The notes under the pieces are model-generated. The model worked only from the letters and a program-made list of their open reading frames with translations, was not told the origin of the DNA and searched no databases. The translations under genes were made by a program, and so were the position numbers. 64,000 nucleotides of DNA, from NCBI RefSeq assembly GCF_025369935.1, contig NZ_CP104467.1, forward strand, positions 6,455,001 to 6,519,000, given 5' to 3'. This document shows positions 42,878 to 51,535 of this stretch, piece by piece; within the stretch, counting starts at the first letter, position 1; every line of letters begins with the position of its first letter. This DNA is from Paenibacillus andongensis. GTDB taxonomy: Bacteria; Bacillota; Bacilli; Paenibacillales; NBRC-103111.

Positions 42878-43888
42878 ATGCAAAAGAAGCCAGGTAAGTT
42901 TCAAGGTCCAAATAAAAATCAGAACCAGAATTCCAAATTCAAGCAAACTACGAATCAGAGCCAGAATCCTACTCCGTCCAAAGGAAACCAAGAGTTGAGC
43001 ACTCGGCAGTACACCGTTAAGGAGTCCTCTGAGCTACTCCCTTTTTTAATAAAAAAGCTTTCGAGTTTGGGTCGGAATTCGGTTAAAGCCATACTTGCCC
43101 GTGGACAAGTCGCAGTGAATGGCAAAGCCGTAACAGCTTACAACTATCCCTTACAGCCAGAGCAAACAGTCACCATTAACAAGGAAAAAATTGCCGAAGA
43201 TATCCCGCTCGCTGGCATGAGCATTTTGCATGAAGATGAAGATGTGATTGTCATTCAAAAGGATGCCGGGCTATTATCTATCGCCACTAATACCAAAGAA
43301 AATGAGATTACTGCCTATCGCCAGCTCACGGCGCATGTTCGAAACCACGATCCGAAGGCTCGGATTTTCGTCGTGCATAGACTGGATCGAGATACCTCCG
43401 GCGTGATGATGTTTGCCAAAAACGAGAAGGCTCAACAGCACCTACAGAACACTTGGCAGGAGAGTGTCAAAGAGCGCACTTATGTTGCTTTAGTTGAAGG
43501 TATGGTAAAGAAGCCGGAAGGGACCATTTCCTCTTGGCTCAAAGAGCATACGAAGTCGCTGAAAATGTTTTCGACACCGTATCCGAACGATGGGCAGCAC
43601 GCAGTTACGCATTATAAAACACTGCAAGCGAACAAGAGCTTTTCACTGTTAGAGGTTAATCTCGAAACCGGCCGCAAAAATCAAATCCGCGTGCATATGC
43701 AGGACATCGGCCACCCCGTTGTTGGCGATAAGAAATACGGTTCAAAAACGAAGGAAATCGGCCGTCTTGGACTTCATGCGCGTGTGCTTGCCTTTTTGCA
43801 TCCGACAACGGGTCAGCTGCTGCGATTTGAGACGCATATTCCGAAGGTGTTTTTGAATCCGTTTAAAGAGTTACCAGCGAAGAAATAA
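42878..43888 (+). CDS. RluA-family pseudouridine synthase
   Basis: A 336-residue enzyme that isomerises uridine to pseudouridine in rRNA or tRNA. It has a Lys/Asn/Gln-rich N-terminal tail (1-45) that may bind RNA, an S4-like domain (about 50-105: LPFLIKKLSSLGRNSVKAIL), and the catalytic core with HRLDRDTSGVMMFAK (catalytic Asp) and LETGRKNQIRVHM. GGAGG precedes the ATG. The target position in RNA cannot be told. Confidence 0.94.
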   Translation: MQKKPGKFQGPNKNQNQNSKFKQTTNQSQNPTPSKGNQELSTRQYTVKESSELLPFLIKKLSSLGRNSVKAILARGQVAVNGKAVTAYNYPLQPEQTVTINKEKIAEDIPLAGMSILHEDEDVIVIQKDAGLLSIATNTKENEITAYRQLTAHVRNHDPKARIFVVHRLDRDTSGVMMFAKNEKAQQHLQNTWQESVKERTYVALVEGMVKKPEGTISSWLKEHTKSLKMFSTPYPNDGQHAVTHYKTLQANKSFSLLEVNLETGRKNQIRVHMQDIGHPVVGDKKYGSKTKEIGRLGLHARVLAFLHPTTGQLLRFETHIPKVFLNPFKELPAKK

Positions 43889-43912
43889 TTGGCTTTTGGG
43901 GAGAGATAAGAG

Positions 43913-44869
43913 ATGCAAATCGTTGTGCTTGATGGCTACACACTAAATCCCGGCGATCTGGACTGGAACAGTTTAAAATCGCTTGGCGAGCTTGTTGTCT
44001 ATGATCGCACTGCTGAGTCACAGATCCTTGAGCGCGCTACTGATGCAGAGATTATATTGACGAATAAAACCCCGCTATCCGCTCAGATGATTCAACAATT
44101 GCCTAAGCTTCGCTATATCGGCGTACTTGCGACCGGATACAATATCGTTGATATTCAGGCAGCCAAGGAGAATGGCATCATTGTCGCTAACGTTCCTGCT
44201 TACAGCACGCATTCTGTTGCTCAGCTGGTCTTTGCTTTATTATTGGAGTTTTGCCATCGGGTGCAGCAGCATAGTGACAGCGTACTTAATGGGGATTGGT
44301 CTGAGTCGATTGACTTCAGTTACACCCGATCTCCGCTTGTCGAACTAAGTGGCCAAACCATGGGACTGATTGGTCTTGGACAAATCGGCAAACAAACCGC
44401 TTTGATTGCGCAGGCAATGGGAATGAGGGTTATCGCAACTGGCAACGGAAGAAATGTCCCTCAACCTGTTGAGGGGATCGAGTGGGTGCAAATCGACGAG
44501 CTGCTGCAGCACTCTGATGTCGTTAGTCTTCACTGTCCGCTGACACCGGCAACGAATCAACTGATAGATGCTAATCGGATAGCTCAGATGAAACCGACGG
44601 CTATTTTAATCAATACAGCACGAGGTGGACTGCTCAATGAGAAGGATGTCGCTCATGCTTTGAACGAAGGCAGACTAGCAGGCGCTGGTCTCGATGTGCT
44701 ATCCGTAGAACCACCTCAGCCGGACAATCCTTTGCTGCATGCGAAAAATGTGATCATTACCCCTCATATTGCGTGGGCTACTAAAGAAGCAAGAGCTAGG
44801 CTGATGGATACGGCGATAGGGAATGTGCGTGCTTATCTAGATGGGCGTCCGGTGAATGTGATTGGGTAG
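43913..44869 (+). CDS. D-2-hydroxyacid dehydrogenase
   Basis: NAD(P)-dependent enzyme of 318 residues resembling glycerate dehydrogenase/hydroxypyruvate reductase. Seen are GLIGLGQIGKQTALIAQAMG (Rossmann fingerprint), HCPLTPATNQLI, INTARGGLLNE (catalytic Arg), GLDVLSVEPP (Glu) and PHIAWAT (catalytic His). It starts 25 bases after the pseudouridine synthase gene and is probably co-transcribed. Exact substrate unknown. Confidence 0.92.
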   Translation: MQIVVLDGYTLNPGDLDWNSLKSLGELVVYDRTAESQILERATDAEIILTNKTPLSAQMIQQLPKLRYIGVLATGYNIVDIQAAKENGIIVANVPAYSTHSVAQLVFALLLEFCHRVQQHSDSVLNGDWSESIDFSYTRSPLVELSGQTMGLIGLGQIGKQTALIAQAMGMRVIATGNGRNVPQPVEGIEWVQIDELLQHSDVVSLHCPLTPATNQLIDANRIAQMKPTAILINTARGGLLNEKDVAHALNEGRLAGAGLDVLSVEPPQPDNPLLHAKNVIITPHIAWATKEARARLMDTAIGNVRAYLDGRPVNVIG

Positions 44870-44988
44870 CGTGTAGGTGAGTGAGTTGAACCCGATAAAA
44901 TATCCATAAAATATATGGTGTATATCGCTCAATAAGGCGCACACTATTGTTGTTACAAATTAAACGACCAGATAGGTGGGCTAATGTC

Positions 44989-45084
44989 ATGTCAACACAC
45001 GACCAACAACAAGAAAATCACGCTAAAGATCAAAATGATAACAAACCAAATCATGGTAGCAGAAAAAAGAAGAAGCAAAAATAA
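44989..45084 (+). CDS. Tiny polar peptide
   Basis: A 31-codon frame, MSTHDQQQENHAKDQNDNK... ending in a Lys-rich tail (RKKKKQK). AGGTGG lies 9 bases before the ATG and a terminator follows closely, both of which favour a real gene. The composition (Gln/Asn/Asp then Lys/Arg) resembles small spore-associated or nucleic-acid-binding peptides of Bacillales, but no family is recognised. Confidence 0.45.
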   Translation: MSTHDQQQENHAKDQNDNKPNHGSRKKKKQK

Positions 45085-45122
45085 TGTCATTGTATTATGG
45101 GTAGTACTGGCGGTAAGAATAA

Positions 45123-45152
45123 AAAGCCCGGGGATGCTTTCCCTCGGGCTTT
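45123..45152. terminator. Bidirectional hairpin terminator
   Basis: AAAGCCCGGGGA pairs with TCCCTCGGGCTTT (one bulge). On the minus strand TTTTT follows; on the plus strand the T-run is weaker. Confidence 0.8.
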
Positions 45153-45188
45153 GCTTTGTCTAGTGGGTGTCCACAGCCTTGATATTTG

Positions 45189-45222
45189 ACCGCTTAAGTG
45201 TCAGTACACTTAAGCGGTTTTA
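45189..45222. terminator. Perfect 13-bp hairpin next to the mqnD stop
   Basis: ACCGCTTAAGTGT (45189-45201) and its complement (45206-45218) enclose a CAGT loop. TTTTAATT follows on the plus strand. It lies 6 bases beyond the mqnD stop codon. Confidence 0.8.
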
Positions 45223-45223
45223 A

Positions 45224-46099
45224 TTATTTCAGCAATGCCGCATAATCCATCTGCGGCACAAGCCCTTCCTCGGCAGCCCGCTGGAGCAAGGTCAAGACGG
45301 CGCCATAGCCGCTCTCTCCTAGATCAGCGGTGAACTCGTTCACGTACAGGTCGATGTGCTGCTGCGCGACCTGCGGGTCCATCTCCTGCGCGTGCGCCAT
45401 GACGTAGTCGCGCGAAGCTTCCGGATGCGCCCACGCGTACTCGACCGAGGCGCGGGCCCAGCCCGCAAGCGCCTCAAGATCCATGGAGCGCCGTGCAATG
45501 ATGGCGCCCAGTGGGATCGGCAGGTTGGTGTCCGACTCCCACCAACTGCCCAGATCTGTGAGAAGCGCTAACCCGTAAGACGGGTAAGTGAAGCGCGCTT
45601 CATGAATGACGAGGCCGGCGTCGATGAGGCCGTCCCGCACGGCGGGCATGATCTCGTGGAACGGCATGACCACGATTTCACCAACGCCGCCCGGAACGTT
45701 CTGTGCCGCCCAGAGGCGGAACAGTAAGTACGCGGTCGAGCGCTCACTCGGCACAGCGACCCGGCGGCCGCTGAGCATAGCCGGGTCCGGCATTGTTCCG
45801 GCCGTTTCCGTTCTCCCGGCCGTTCCCTCTGCTCCGCTCTGTTTCATCAGGACCAGCGGTCCGCAGCCTCTGCCCAAGGCGCCGCCGCAGGGCAGCAGTG
45901 CGTAATCCTTCAGCACCCAAGGCAATGCTGCATAAGAGATCTTGAGAACATCCGGTCCGCTGCCTTCAGCAGCCAGCTTGTTCGTAATATCGATGTCAGC
46001 ATATAAGACATCCAGCTCAGGGGCACCTGGGATTAATCCATGCGCCCAAGCATGGAAAACAAATGTATCGTTCGGACAAGGTGAGTACGCGATCTTCAT
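45224..46099 (-). CDS. mqnD: 1,4-dihydroxy-6-naphthoate synthase (futalosine pathway)
   Basis: Converts cyclic de-hypoxanthine futalosine to 1,4-dihydroxy-6-naphthoate, a menaquinone precursor. The 291 residues begin MKIAYSPCPNDTFVFHAWAHG, the MqnD signature, and include DVLKISYAALPWVL, GCGPLVL and VIHEARFTY. An Ala/Gly/Thr-rich insert lies around residues 95-110. It follows mqnB by one base on the minus strand. Its presence implies that this organism makes menaquinone through futalosine rather than through the men genes used by B. subtilis. Confidence 0.93.
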   Translation of the reverse strand: MKIAYSPCPNDTFVFHAWAHGLIPGAPELDVLYADIDITNKLAAEGSGPDVLKISYAALPWVLKDYALLPCGGALGRGCGPLVLMKQSGAEGTAGRTETAGTMPDPAMLSGRRVAVPSERSTAYLLFRLWAAQNVPGGVGEIVVMPFHEIMPAVRDGLIDAGLVIHEARFTYPSYGLALLTDLGSWWESDTNLPIPLGAIIARRSMDLEALAGWARASVEYAWAHPEASRDYVMAHAQEMDPQVAQQHIDLYVNEFTADLGESGYGAVLTLLQRAAEEGLVPQMDYAALLK

Positions 46100-46100
46100 A

Positions 46101-46739
46101 TTAAAGCACCTCCGCTAGGACTGAACTTGCTGCTTCTAAAGCCTTCAAAGCATCACCGATACGCCAAGCGTCTCGGTCGCGAGGACCGATCGCGTTGGAG
46201 ATCGCGCGGATCTCCAACACAGGCACGCCGCGCTGCTGCGCAGCTGTCGCAATGCCGAAGCCTTCCATGGCTTCGGCAGCCGCTCCAGGCACGCGCGCAG
46301 CCAGCTTGGCCGCTGTCGCTGAAGTGCCGGTGGCCGTTGCCACCGTGAGCACTGGCGCCATCTGCGCCTGCAGACCAGCGGCTAACAACGCCGCCGTCAC
46401 TCGCTCGGCTGCATCTGCGGCAACACCAACGCGCGTCGAGCCGAAGCCAAGCTCGTCCAAGCTGCTGAAGCCATCCAGCAGCTCCACGCCTAGGTCAGCC
46501 GCAATGATCTCGCTCGCCACAACAAGCGAGCCGATCTCCGCTTGCCCTACAAATCCGCCGGCAATACCGGCGATAATAATCAAATCATATTCAGCTTTCG
46601 CAAGCTCTATCGCTCCATTCACTGCTGCCGCAGCAACTCCAACACCGGCTAAGGCAAATTCGAACCTGCTGTCATGGCCAAGGCCGCGCTGGACTGCATC
46701 TCTTTCAGGAGCTACAGCTGTCATTACAAGTACACGCAT
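46101..46739 (-). CDS. mqnB: Futalosine hydrolase
   Basis: A 212-residue nucleosidase of the phosphorylase/MTAN fold that releases hypoxanthine from futalosine. Seen are LVMTAVAPERDAVQRGL at the N-terminus, IIAGIAGGFVGQAEIGSLV, EAMEGFGIATAAQQRGVP (purine/ribose site) and EIRAISNAIGPRD. It is immediately upstream of mqnD. The gene is very Ala-rich and GC-rich. The other futalosine-pathway genes (mqnA, mqnC, mqnE) are not in the window. Confidence 0.92.
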   Translation of the reverse strand: MRVLVMTAVAPERDAVQRGLGHDSRFEFALAGVGVAAAAVNGAIELAKAEYDLIIIAGIAGGFVGQAEIGSLVVASEIIAADLGVELLDGFSSLDELGFGSTRVGVAADAAERVTAALLAAGLQAQMAPVLTVATATGTSATAAKLAARVPGAAAEAMEGFGIATAAQQRGVPVLEIRAISNAIGPRDRDAWRIGDALKALEAASSVLAEVL

Positions 46740-46859
46740 CGTTGTTTCAATCCCCTTTTAAGATAAATAACCATACGGATATACGATTATTTTACATGAC
46801 CATGATCAAATAAGAAACTTTCAAGGAATGACCAACTTGTCTTGATCAATTCTATCGAG

Positions 46860-46898
46860 TTGACAATCCCAACTAATTTAATTATTATCTAATTAGAT
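46860..46898 (+). promoter_or_regulatory. Promoter and operator of the ArsR-type regulator
   Basis: TTGACA (46860-46865) and TATTAT (46883-46888) are 17 bases apart. A perfect 12-base palindrome, ATCTAATTAGAT (46887-46898), overlaps the -10, and a similar ATCAAATTAGAA follows. This arrangement fits autorepression by the encoded regulator. Confidence 0.75.
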
Positions 46899-46939
46899 GT
46901 TAATCAAATTAGAAACACATTTAAGGAGGTGCACCCGCC

Positions 46940-47554
46940 ATGCAATTAGATAAAATCATTACCTATCATAAGGCCCTAGCCGACACAACGCGTATACGCA
47001 TGCTCATTTTACTTGCCGATGGAGAGCTGAACGGTCAAGTTCTGGCCGAGAAACTGGGAGTTACCCCAGCAACCATTACCCATCATGCCGCCAAGCTTCG
47101 CGAGGCCAGCCTCATCAATGAGCGTAGAGACAAGAACACGATTTACTTCACTTTAAATGAGTATTTCATTCGTAGTAATGCCACCGCGACGGCTGATCTC
47201 ATTTTCAAAAATAAGAAAGGAGAGACAGAACCGATGAAGGATGAAGACCTTAAAGACCGAAATCAGAACCTCAAGCAATCTGTCATTCGAAACTTTATCA
47301 CCTTAGAGGGCAAACTAAAGCATATCCCTGCGCAGCTCAAGAAAAAACTTATCATCCTAGAACATCTAGTAGAACAGCTTGAAAAAGGACGCACCTACAC
47401 AGAGAAGGAACTGAATGCATTTATTAAGAACTACCATCCTGATTTCGCAACGATTCGACGAGAATTCATCATGCACCAGTTCATGTTTCGCGAGAACGAG
47501 ATATACGAACTCAATCCAGTTGAGATGTGGGCCAAATGGGAAAACTTATCCTAA
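46940..47554 (+). CDS. ArsR-type winged-helix regulator with C-terminal DUF2087
   Basis: A 204-residue protein. Residues 1-80 form an ArsR-like winged helix (ALADTTRIRMLILLADGELNGQVLAEKLGVTPATITHHAAKLREASLI). Residues about 115-190 match DUF2087 (LKHIPAQLKKKLIILEHLVEQLEKGRTYTEKELNAFI...DFATIRREFI), a domain often linked to winged-helix regulators. No metal-binding Cys pair is seen, so it is unlikely to sense arsenic. AAGGAGGTG precedes the ATG. Probably represses its own promoter; other targets unknown. Confidence 0.88.
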   Translation: MQLDKIITYHKALADTTRIRMLILLADGELNGQVLAEKLGVTPATITHHAAKLREASLINERRDKNTIYFTLNEYFIRSNATATADLIFKNKKGETEPMKDEDLKDRNQNLKQSVIRNFITLEGKLKHIPAQLKKKLIILEHLVEQLEKGRTYTEKELNAFIKNYHPDFATIRREFIMHQFMFRENEIYELNPVEMWAKWENLS

Positions 47555-47718
47555 TTCAAAAATGGATTTATAAAAAAAACGGCGAACTATGAGAGAACAG
47601 TGGCATCTCCTGAACCCGTCCGATCAAAATCCCGTACAACATCAAACCGTATCTTTTCCGTTTCCAACAAGTCAAACAAATAAACTGCACTTAGGGGTAA
47701 GTTTCGCTCACCCCAAAC

Positions 47719-47767
47719 CGAAAAAAAAGGACGATCCCCGTCGATTACACGACCAGAACTCGTCCTT
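47719..47767 (-). terminator. Terminator after the VOC gene
   Basis: On the minus strand AAGGACGA (47760-47767) pairs with TCGTCCTT (47727-47734) and runs into TTTTTT. Confidence 0.8.
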
Positions 47768-47779
47768 GCCTTCATGTCC

Positions 47780-48142
47780 TTATCCTTTTAAAAGAAACGA
47801 ATTACCATCCTCATCCTTAAATGTGGCAAATGTTCCCCACTGCATCTCGGTTAGCTCCCCTTCAAATTCAACGCCTTTAGACTTCATGTTCGCGTAGGTC
47901 GTCTGAATATCATCCGTAACAAAGACGATAGAAGGCTTAAGTTCGGCAAAGTTTTTCATCATGCTCTTCGGATAAATGACTAGTGCGGACTCCGCTCCTT
48001 GCGGAGCTACCTCCAGCCAGAAGGAATCCGGACCCATTGGCGTCTCACGAACGACTTCAAATCCAACTTTTTCTGTCCAAAATGTTTTGGCCTTTTGCTG
48101 ATCCGCCACATAAATGCCAACCGTTGCTATTTTCTGAATCAT
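47780..48142 (-). CDS. VOC-family (glyoxalase/bleomycin-resistance fold) protein
   Basis: A 120-residue protein with two beta-alpha-beta-beta-beta units: IQKIATVGIYVADQQKAKTFWTEKVGFEV and KPSIVFVTDDIQTTYANMKSKGVEFEGELTEMQWGTFATFKDEDGNSFLL. Such proteins are small metal-dependent enzymes or binding proteins; the substrate is unknown. The ATG at 48142 has GGAGGA upstream; longer frames lack an SD. Confidence 0.9.
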   Translation of the reverse strand: MIQKIATVGIYVADQQKAKTFWTEKVGFEVVRETPMGPDSFWLEVAPQGAESALVIYPKSMMKNFAELKPSIVFVTDDIQTTYANMKSKGVEFEGELTEMQWGTFATFKDEDGNSFLLKG

Positions 48143-48396
48143 GAGTGATTCCTCCCTGTTTGTGTTTGTTGATTTAACGCTTGTCTCAGTTGGAATCATA
48201 ACATTAACTTTCCTTATTCGTCTTGTAAAAATACGAAATTCTTCGATTGCTTCCTTTGCTCGATCCACTCTCTCATTCCGCAGCTACACGTAAGGTATTG
48301 GACACGTTACCCAATTAAATTGTCATAATCAGGGCATTCATCCAAGCGCCCTCTAGTTGAATGACATATAGTAATTTTGTGAAGGGAGGGATTGAC

Positions 48397-48504
48397 ATGA
48401 GTTATGGTTGCGGTCCTGCTGTACCTTATACTGGAACAGCTGTAGTCCTCGTTTTATACATCCTCTTGGTTATCGTTCTTAGTACTTTCGGATTTGGATG
48501 GTAA
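48397..48504 (+). CDS. YjcZ-type small sporulation peptide
   Basis: A 35-residue peptide, MSYGCGPAVPYTG... then one hydrophobic helix (AVVLVLYILLVIVL) and the end FGFGW. This matches the YjcZ/YczN family of tiny membrane peptides made in Bacillales sporulation. GGGAGGG lies upstream and a strong terminator follows. Function unknown. Confidence 0.85.
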   Translation: MSYGCGPAVPYTGTAVVLVLYILLVIVLSTFGFGW

Positions 48505-48513
48505 TGAAGTAAT

Positions 48514-48550
48514 AAGCGGCTGGGACGATGATTTTACGTTCCAGCCGCTT
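48514..48550. terminator. Terminator after the YjcZ-type gene
   Basis: AAGCGGCTGGGACG (48514-48527) pairs with CGTTCCAGCCGCTT (48537-48550, one G-U). TTGTT follows; it may serve both convergent genes. Confidence 0.8.
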
Positions 48551-48566
48551 TGTTATTCACTCCTGT

Positions 48567-49832
48567 TTAAATCACAAAATAATACCCATTAAAAAAACCA
48601 ATCGTCACGAAAACCTGTAGAATCATAAACAGCATCATAAAGAAAATTCGGGCATTTTCCCACTTTTCAGTTAACCTTACTAAGTAGAAATAAAGAGGGA
48701 TACTCACCATCATGTAGCGTACGACGCTTACGAGAAATAAGGGTTGACTTGAAAATGGGATGACGATTAGCATCAAGCCATAAACGAAAAATAGCAGCTC
48801 ATGCTTATTTGTCAAAAGCTTTTTCAAATGAACAATGAGGTAACTCACAAAAACGATAAATACAGCGGTCGACATGGTAAAAGCAATGAAGCCGTTATCC
48901 CAGCCATCCGGCGTGGAGAAGTAAGGCTTTTTCAAATAACCAACATAATTGATAAATGGTATTGTTGTGTAGCGGAACCAGTGCAAGCTCTGCTCATGGA
49001 AAGGAGCCAATAAATCACCGGTAATGATTTTCATATGTAGAAGATAAATTCCCATTGGGATCAGGGATAAAATGCTATACACCGACCATTTCAGATAGCG
49101 CCAGGTCCATGTGAACCCTTCGTCCATAAACACGGTACCCATCACAAATGCAAGGTTGATGAACCCAGGTACCCTTGTTACGGTGGATAAGCTGGCCGCT
49201 ATAAAGGCGAGTGCATACTTTTTGCTGCCTGCATAATAGATGGAGGCTGCCGAGAGCAGCAGAAATAGACTCTCTGTGTACGGTAGGGTATAGTAAAGCG
49301 ACGATGGGTAAATCACAATTAGTAACAGTACAGTTCCCGCCTGACGCTCACTGAGTCCCCGCTGGAGGGCAATAAAATAGATATAAATTAGAGCTCCGAG
49401 CAAACATAGATTCGAAACAATCATACCGACTATCGCGGGTTCGAACCAAAAAATTTTGCCAAGCAAGAAAATAAGCAGCGGGAATAATGGAAAGAAAACC
49501 CAATTGGCAGCAGTATGTGGTTCGTCCATCCGGAACTTATCATAGCCTTGGGTGGCAATTTTTAAATAGGAATACGTATCAAACTTGATAAAATCCTCTA
49601 ACTTCAGCTTCTCCGTGGAAGCCAGTTCTCCAGGAAATTTCAGCGTCCACTGGGACAAGGTGCCTGGGATATTCTGCACATATACCGGTACCTGAGAAGA
49701 TTTACTGAACAAATTCATCCCGATATATCCAGTAAATAACATGAGTGCACGAGAAATAATGACAAGTAAGACAATCGATAGAATCACATTGATCTTTCCT
49801 TTTTTTGGCACTTTCTCTTGCAGCAGTTCCAT
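48567..49832 (-). CDS. Integral membrane mannosyltransferase-like protein (PIG-V type, GT-C fold)
   Basis: A 421-residue protein with about ten membrane helices. An extracytoplasmic loop after the first helix has FDTYSYLKIATQGYDK, similar to the acidic catalytic loop of PIG-V/DPM-dependent mannosyltransferases, and PHTAANWVFFPLFPLL is a family block. It probably transfers a sugar from a polyprenyl-phosphate donor outside the membrane. It is divergent from a polyprenyl-phosphate glycosyltransferase and a GtrA protein, which would make and flip such a donor. Confidence 0.82.
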   Translation of the reverse strand: MELLQEKVPKKGKINVILSIVLLVIISRALMLFTGYIGMNLFSKSSQVPVYVQNIPGTLSQWTLKFPGELASTEKLKLEDFIKFDTYSYLKIATQGYDKFRMDEPHTAANWVFFPLFPLLIFLLGKIFWFEPAIVGMIVSNLCLLGALIYIYFIALQRGLSERQAGTVLLLIVIYPSSLYYTLPYTESLFLLLSAASIYYAGSKKYALAFIAASLSTVTRVPGFINLAFVMGTVFMDEGFTWTWRYLKWSVYSILSLIPMGIYLLHMKIITGDLLAPFHEQSLHWFRYTTIPFINYVGYLKKPYFSTPDGWDNGFIAFTMSTAVFIVFVSYLIVHLKKLLTNKHELLFFVYGLMLIVIPFSSQPLFLVSVVRYMMVSIPLYFYLVRLTEKWENARIFFMMLFMILQVFVTIGFFNGYYFVI

Positions 49833-50053
49833 CCTCCATCTCTCCTATCCGAGCATCTTTTATCTTTTCTGTAAATTTACCTGATTTCTCCTCCTTTACC
49901 AAGTTAAGGATTCGTAAAGAACTTATTAAAATGGACGTTTATTGGTTAAAAATGTTTAATTTTCGTTAAAAATTAATATTTTACATACATTACGATATAA
50001 TGAAAGCCATATATCTTCCTTTTAATCCCCTTTGCAGAATGGAGACGAGAATT

Positions 50054-51061
50054 GTGGTTTATCCCGTTTTGACCATTGTGGTCCCCTGCTATAACGAAGA
50101 AGAAGTACTCCCAGAAACAGTATTCCAACTTACCAACGTTTTACAAACTCTCATCTCTGATAAACTAATTGCCACCACAAGCACAGTGCTGTTTGTCGAC
50201 GATGGCAGCAAGGATGCAACTTGGACGCTTATCGAGCGCTTCCATGCCTCCAGTCCCTTTATTACGGGGCTTAAGCTAGCGAAAAATGCTGGGCATCAAA
50301 GCGCTTTGCTTGCCGGGCTTATGAAAGCCAAGACCTATTCGGACTGCGTCGTTTCCATCGATGCCGATCTGCAAGATGACACCAATGTCATTCGCGAGTT
50401 TATCGTCAAATTCCATGAAGGATACGATATCGTTTACGGCATCCGTCAGGATCGCTCAGCGGATACGTTTTTCAAGCGAGTCACAGCCCAAGGTTTTTAT
50501 AAGTTAATGACATCGCTTGGTGTGAAAATTCATTACAATCATGCCGATTTCCGCTTAATGAGTAAGCGTACCCTCGAAAATTTGGAGAAATTTCAAGAGG
50601 TTAATTTATTTCTGCGCGGTATGGTGCCTCTACTCGGCTTCCCATCCACTCAGGTCTATTACGACCGTAAAGAGCGTTTTGCCGGAGAATCCAAATATCC
50701 GCTTCGCAAAATGCTCGCATTCGCCTTCGATGGCATCACATCGTTCAGTGTAACTCCCATTCGCTTCGTAACCATGATGGGTTTCCTCCTATTCGCACTC
50801 AGTGTCGTTGCCGGTTTATACGCAATTGTTGGCAAAATCCTCGGAGCGAACGTTACTGGTTGGACATCGCTTATTCTTTCAGTTTGGTTCATTGGCGGCG
50901 TTCAACTTCTCGCTCTCGGCTTAATCGGTGAGTACATAGGTAAAATATATAAAGAGGTGAAGCAGCGTCCGCTTTTCGTCATTGAGAAGGATTTGACAAC
51001 AGCTGGACAGGATCAGGAAGCGGTCCATACGCCATCCACCCAAGTAAGATCTACCCGGTGA
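50054..51061 (+). CDS. Polyprenyl-phosphate glycosyltransferase (GT2, DPM1/GtrB-like)
   Basis: GT-A enzyme with DDGSKDATW, SIDADLQDD (metal site) and YDRKERFAGESKYPLRKM, followed by two C-terminal membrane helices, as in GtrB/CsbB proteins that load a sugar onto undecaprenyl phosphate. The GTG at 50054 has GGAG nine bases upstream and gives 335 residues; in-frame ATGs at 50000 and 50039 lack a convincing SD. The GtrA gene starts 7 bases after its stop. Confidence 0.92.
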   Translation: MVYPVLTIVVPCYNEEEVLPETVFQLTNVLQTLISDKLIATTSTVLFVDDGSKDATWTLIERFHASSPFITGLKLAKNAGHQSALLAGLMKAKTYSDCVVSIDADLQDDTNVIREFIVKFHEGYDIVYGIRQDRSADTFFKRVTAQGFYKLMTSLGVKIHYNHADFRLMSKRTLENLEKFQEVNLFLRGMVPLLGFPSTQVYYDRKERFAGESKYPLRKMLAFAFDGITSFSVTPIRFVTMMGFLLFALSVVAGLYAIVGKILGANVTGWTSLILSVWFIGGVQLLALGLIGEYIGKIYKEVKQRPLFVIEKDLTTAGQDQEAVHTPSTQVRSTR

Positions 51062-51068
51062 TGATTCG

Positions 51069-51515
51069 ATGAACCGGATAAAAACTTTGTTGACTAGCAG
51101 CTTCGCGCGCTTCTTACTTGTCGGCCTGTTCAATACGTTGGTTGGTCTTTCCGCCAGCTTTGCTTTCTTTAATCTGTTTCACCTCAATTATTGGATATCT
51201 ACTTTCGCAGGAAATACCCTAGGCGCTATTGTTAGCTACACGCTGAATCGAACATTTACGTTTCGTTCCAAGGTTAGCGTCGGCAGCAGTTGGTGGAAAT
51301 TTGCTGTTGTTATTTTGAGCTGTTATGGCCTCTCTTATGGTCTAAGTTGGGCGCTTGCTGAAGCGGCAATGTCCGTCATGCCATCCGTGAGGGTTGATTG
51401 GCTGCACAATGCGGCCATTTTGGTTGGGAATGGCTTGTATACGATTGGAAATTATTTGGGACATAAATATTTTACATTCCAAACTCATGGCACGGACAAC
51501 CCTGGGGTATCCTAA
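51069..51515 (+). CDS. GtrA-family membrane protein
   Basis: A 148-residue protein with four membrane helices, starting with FARFLLVGLFNTLVGLSASF and containing AIVSYTLNRTFTFRSK, the GtrA signature. GtrA proteins are thought to move polyprenyl-linked sugars across the membrane. Together with the GT2 upstream it forms a donor-synthesis and flipping pair, probably for the PIG-V-like transferase nearby. Confidence 0.93.
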   Translation: MNRIKTLLTSSFARFLLVGLFNTLVGLSASFAFFNLFHLNYWISTFAGNTLGAIVSYTLNRTFTFRSKVSVGSSWWKFAVVILSCYGLSYGLSWALAEAAMSVMPSVRVDWLHNAAILVGNGLYTIGNYLGHKYFTFQTHGTDNPGVS

Positions 51516-51535
51516 TCACCAAGAGGTGATGCCTA

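Larger units (their letters stand above)
44870..45223. other. Intergenic stretch with one tiny gene and two hairpins
   Basis: This gap separates the convergent hydroxyacid dehydrogenase gene and mqnD. It contains one possible 31-codon gene (44989-45084) and two hairpin terminators (45123-45152 and 45189-45218), one or both serving convergent transcription. Nothing else is evident. Confidence 0.6.

Noticed and set aside
46195..46761. Long open frame antisense to mqnB
   Set aside because: A by-product of the Ala-rich, GC-rich futalosine hydrolase gene; low-complexity product and no SD.
46940..47554. Arsenic or metal sensing by the ArsR-type protein
   Set aside because: No Cys-x-Cys or other metal ligand cluster and no ars genes; only the winged-helix fold is shared.
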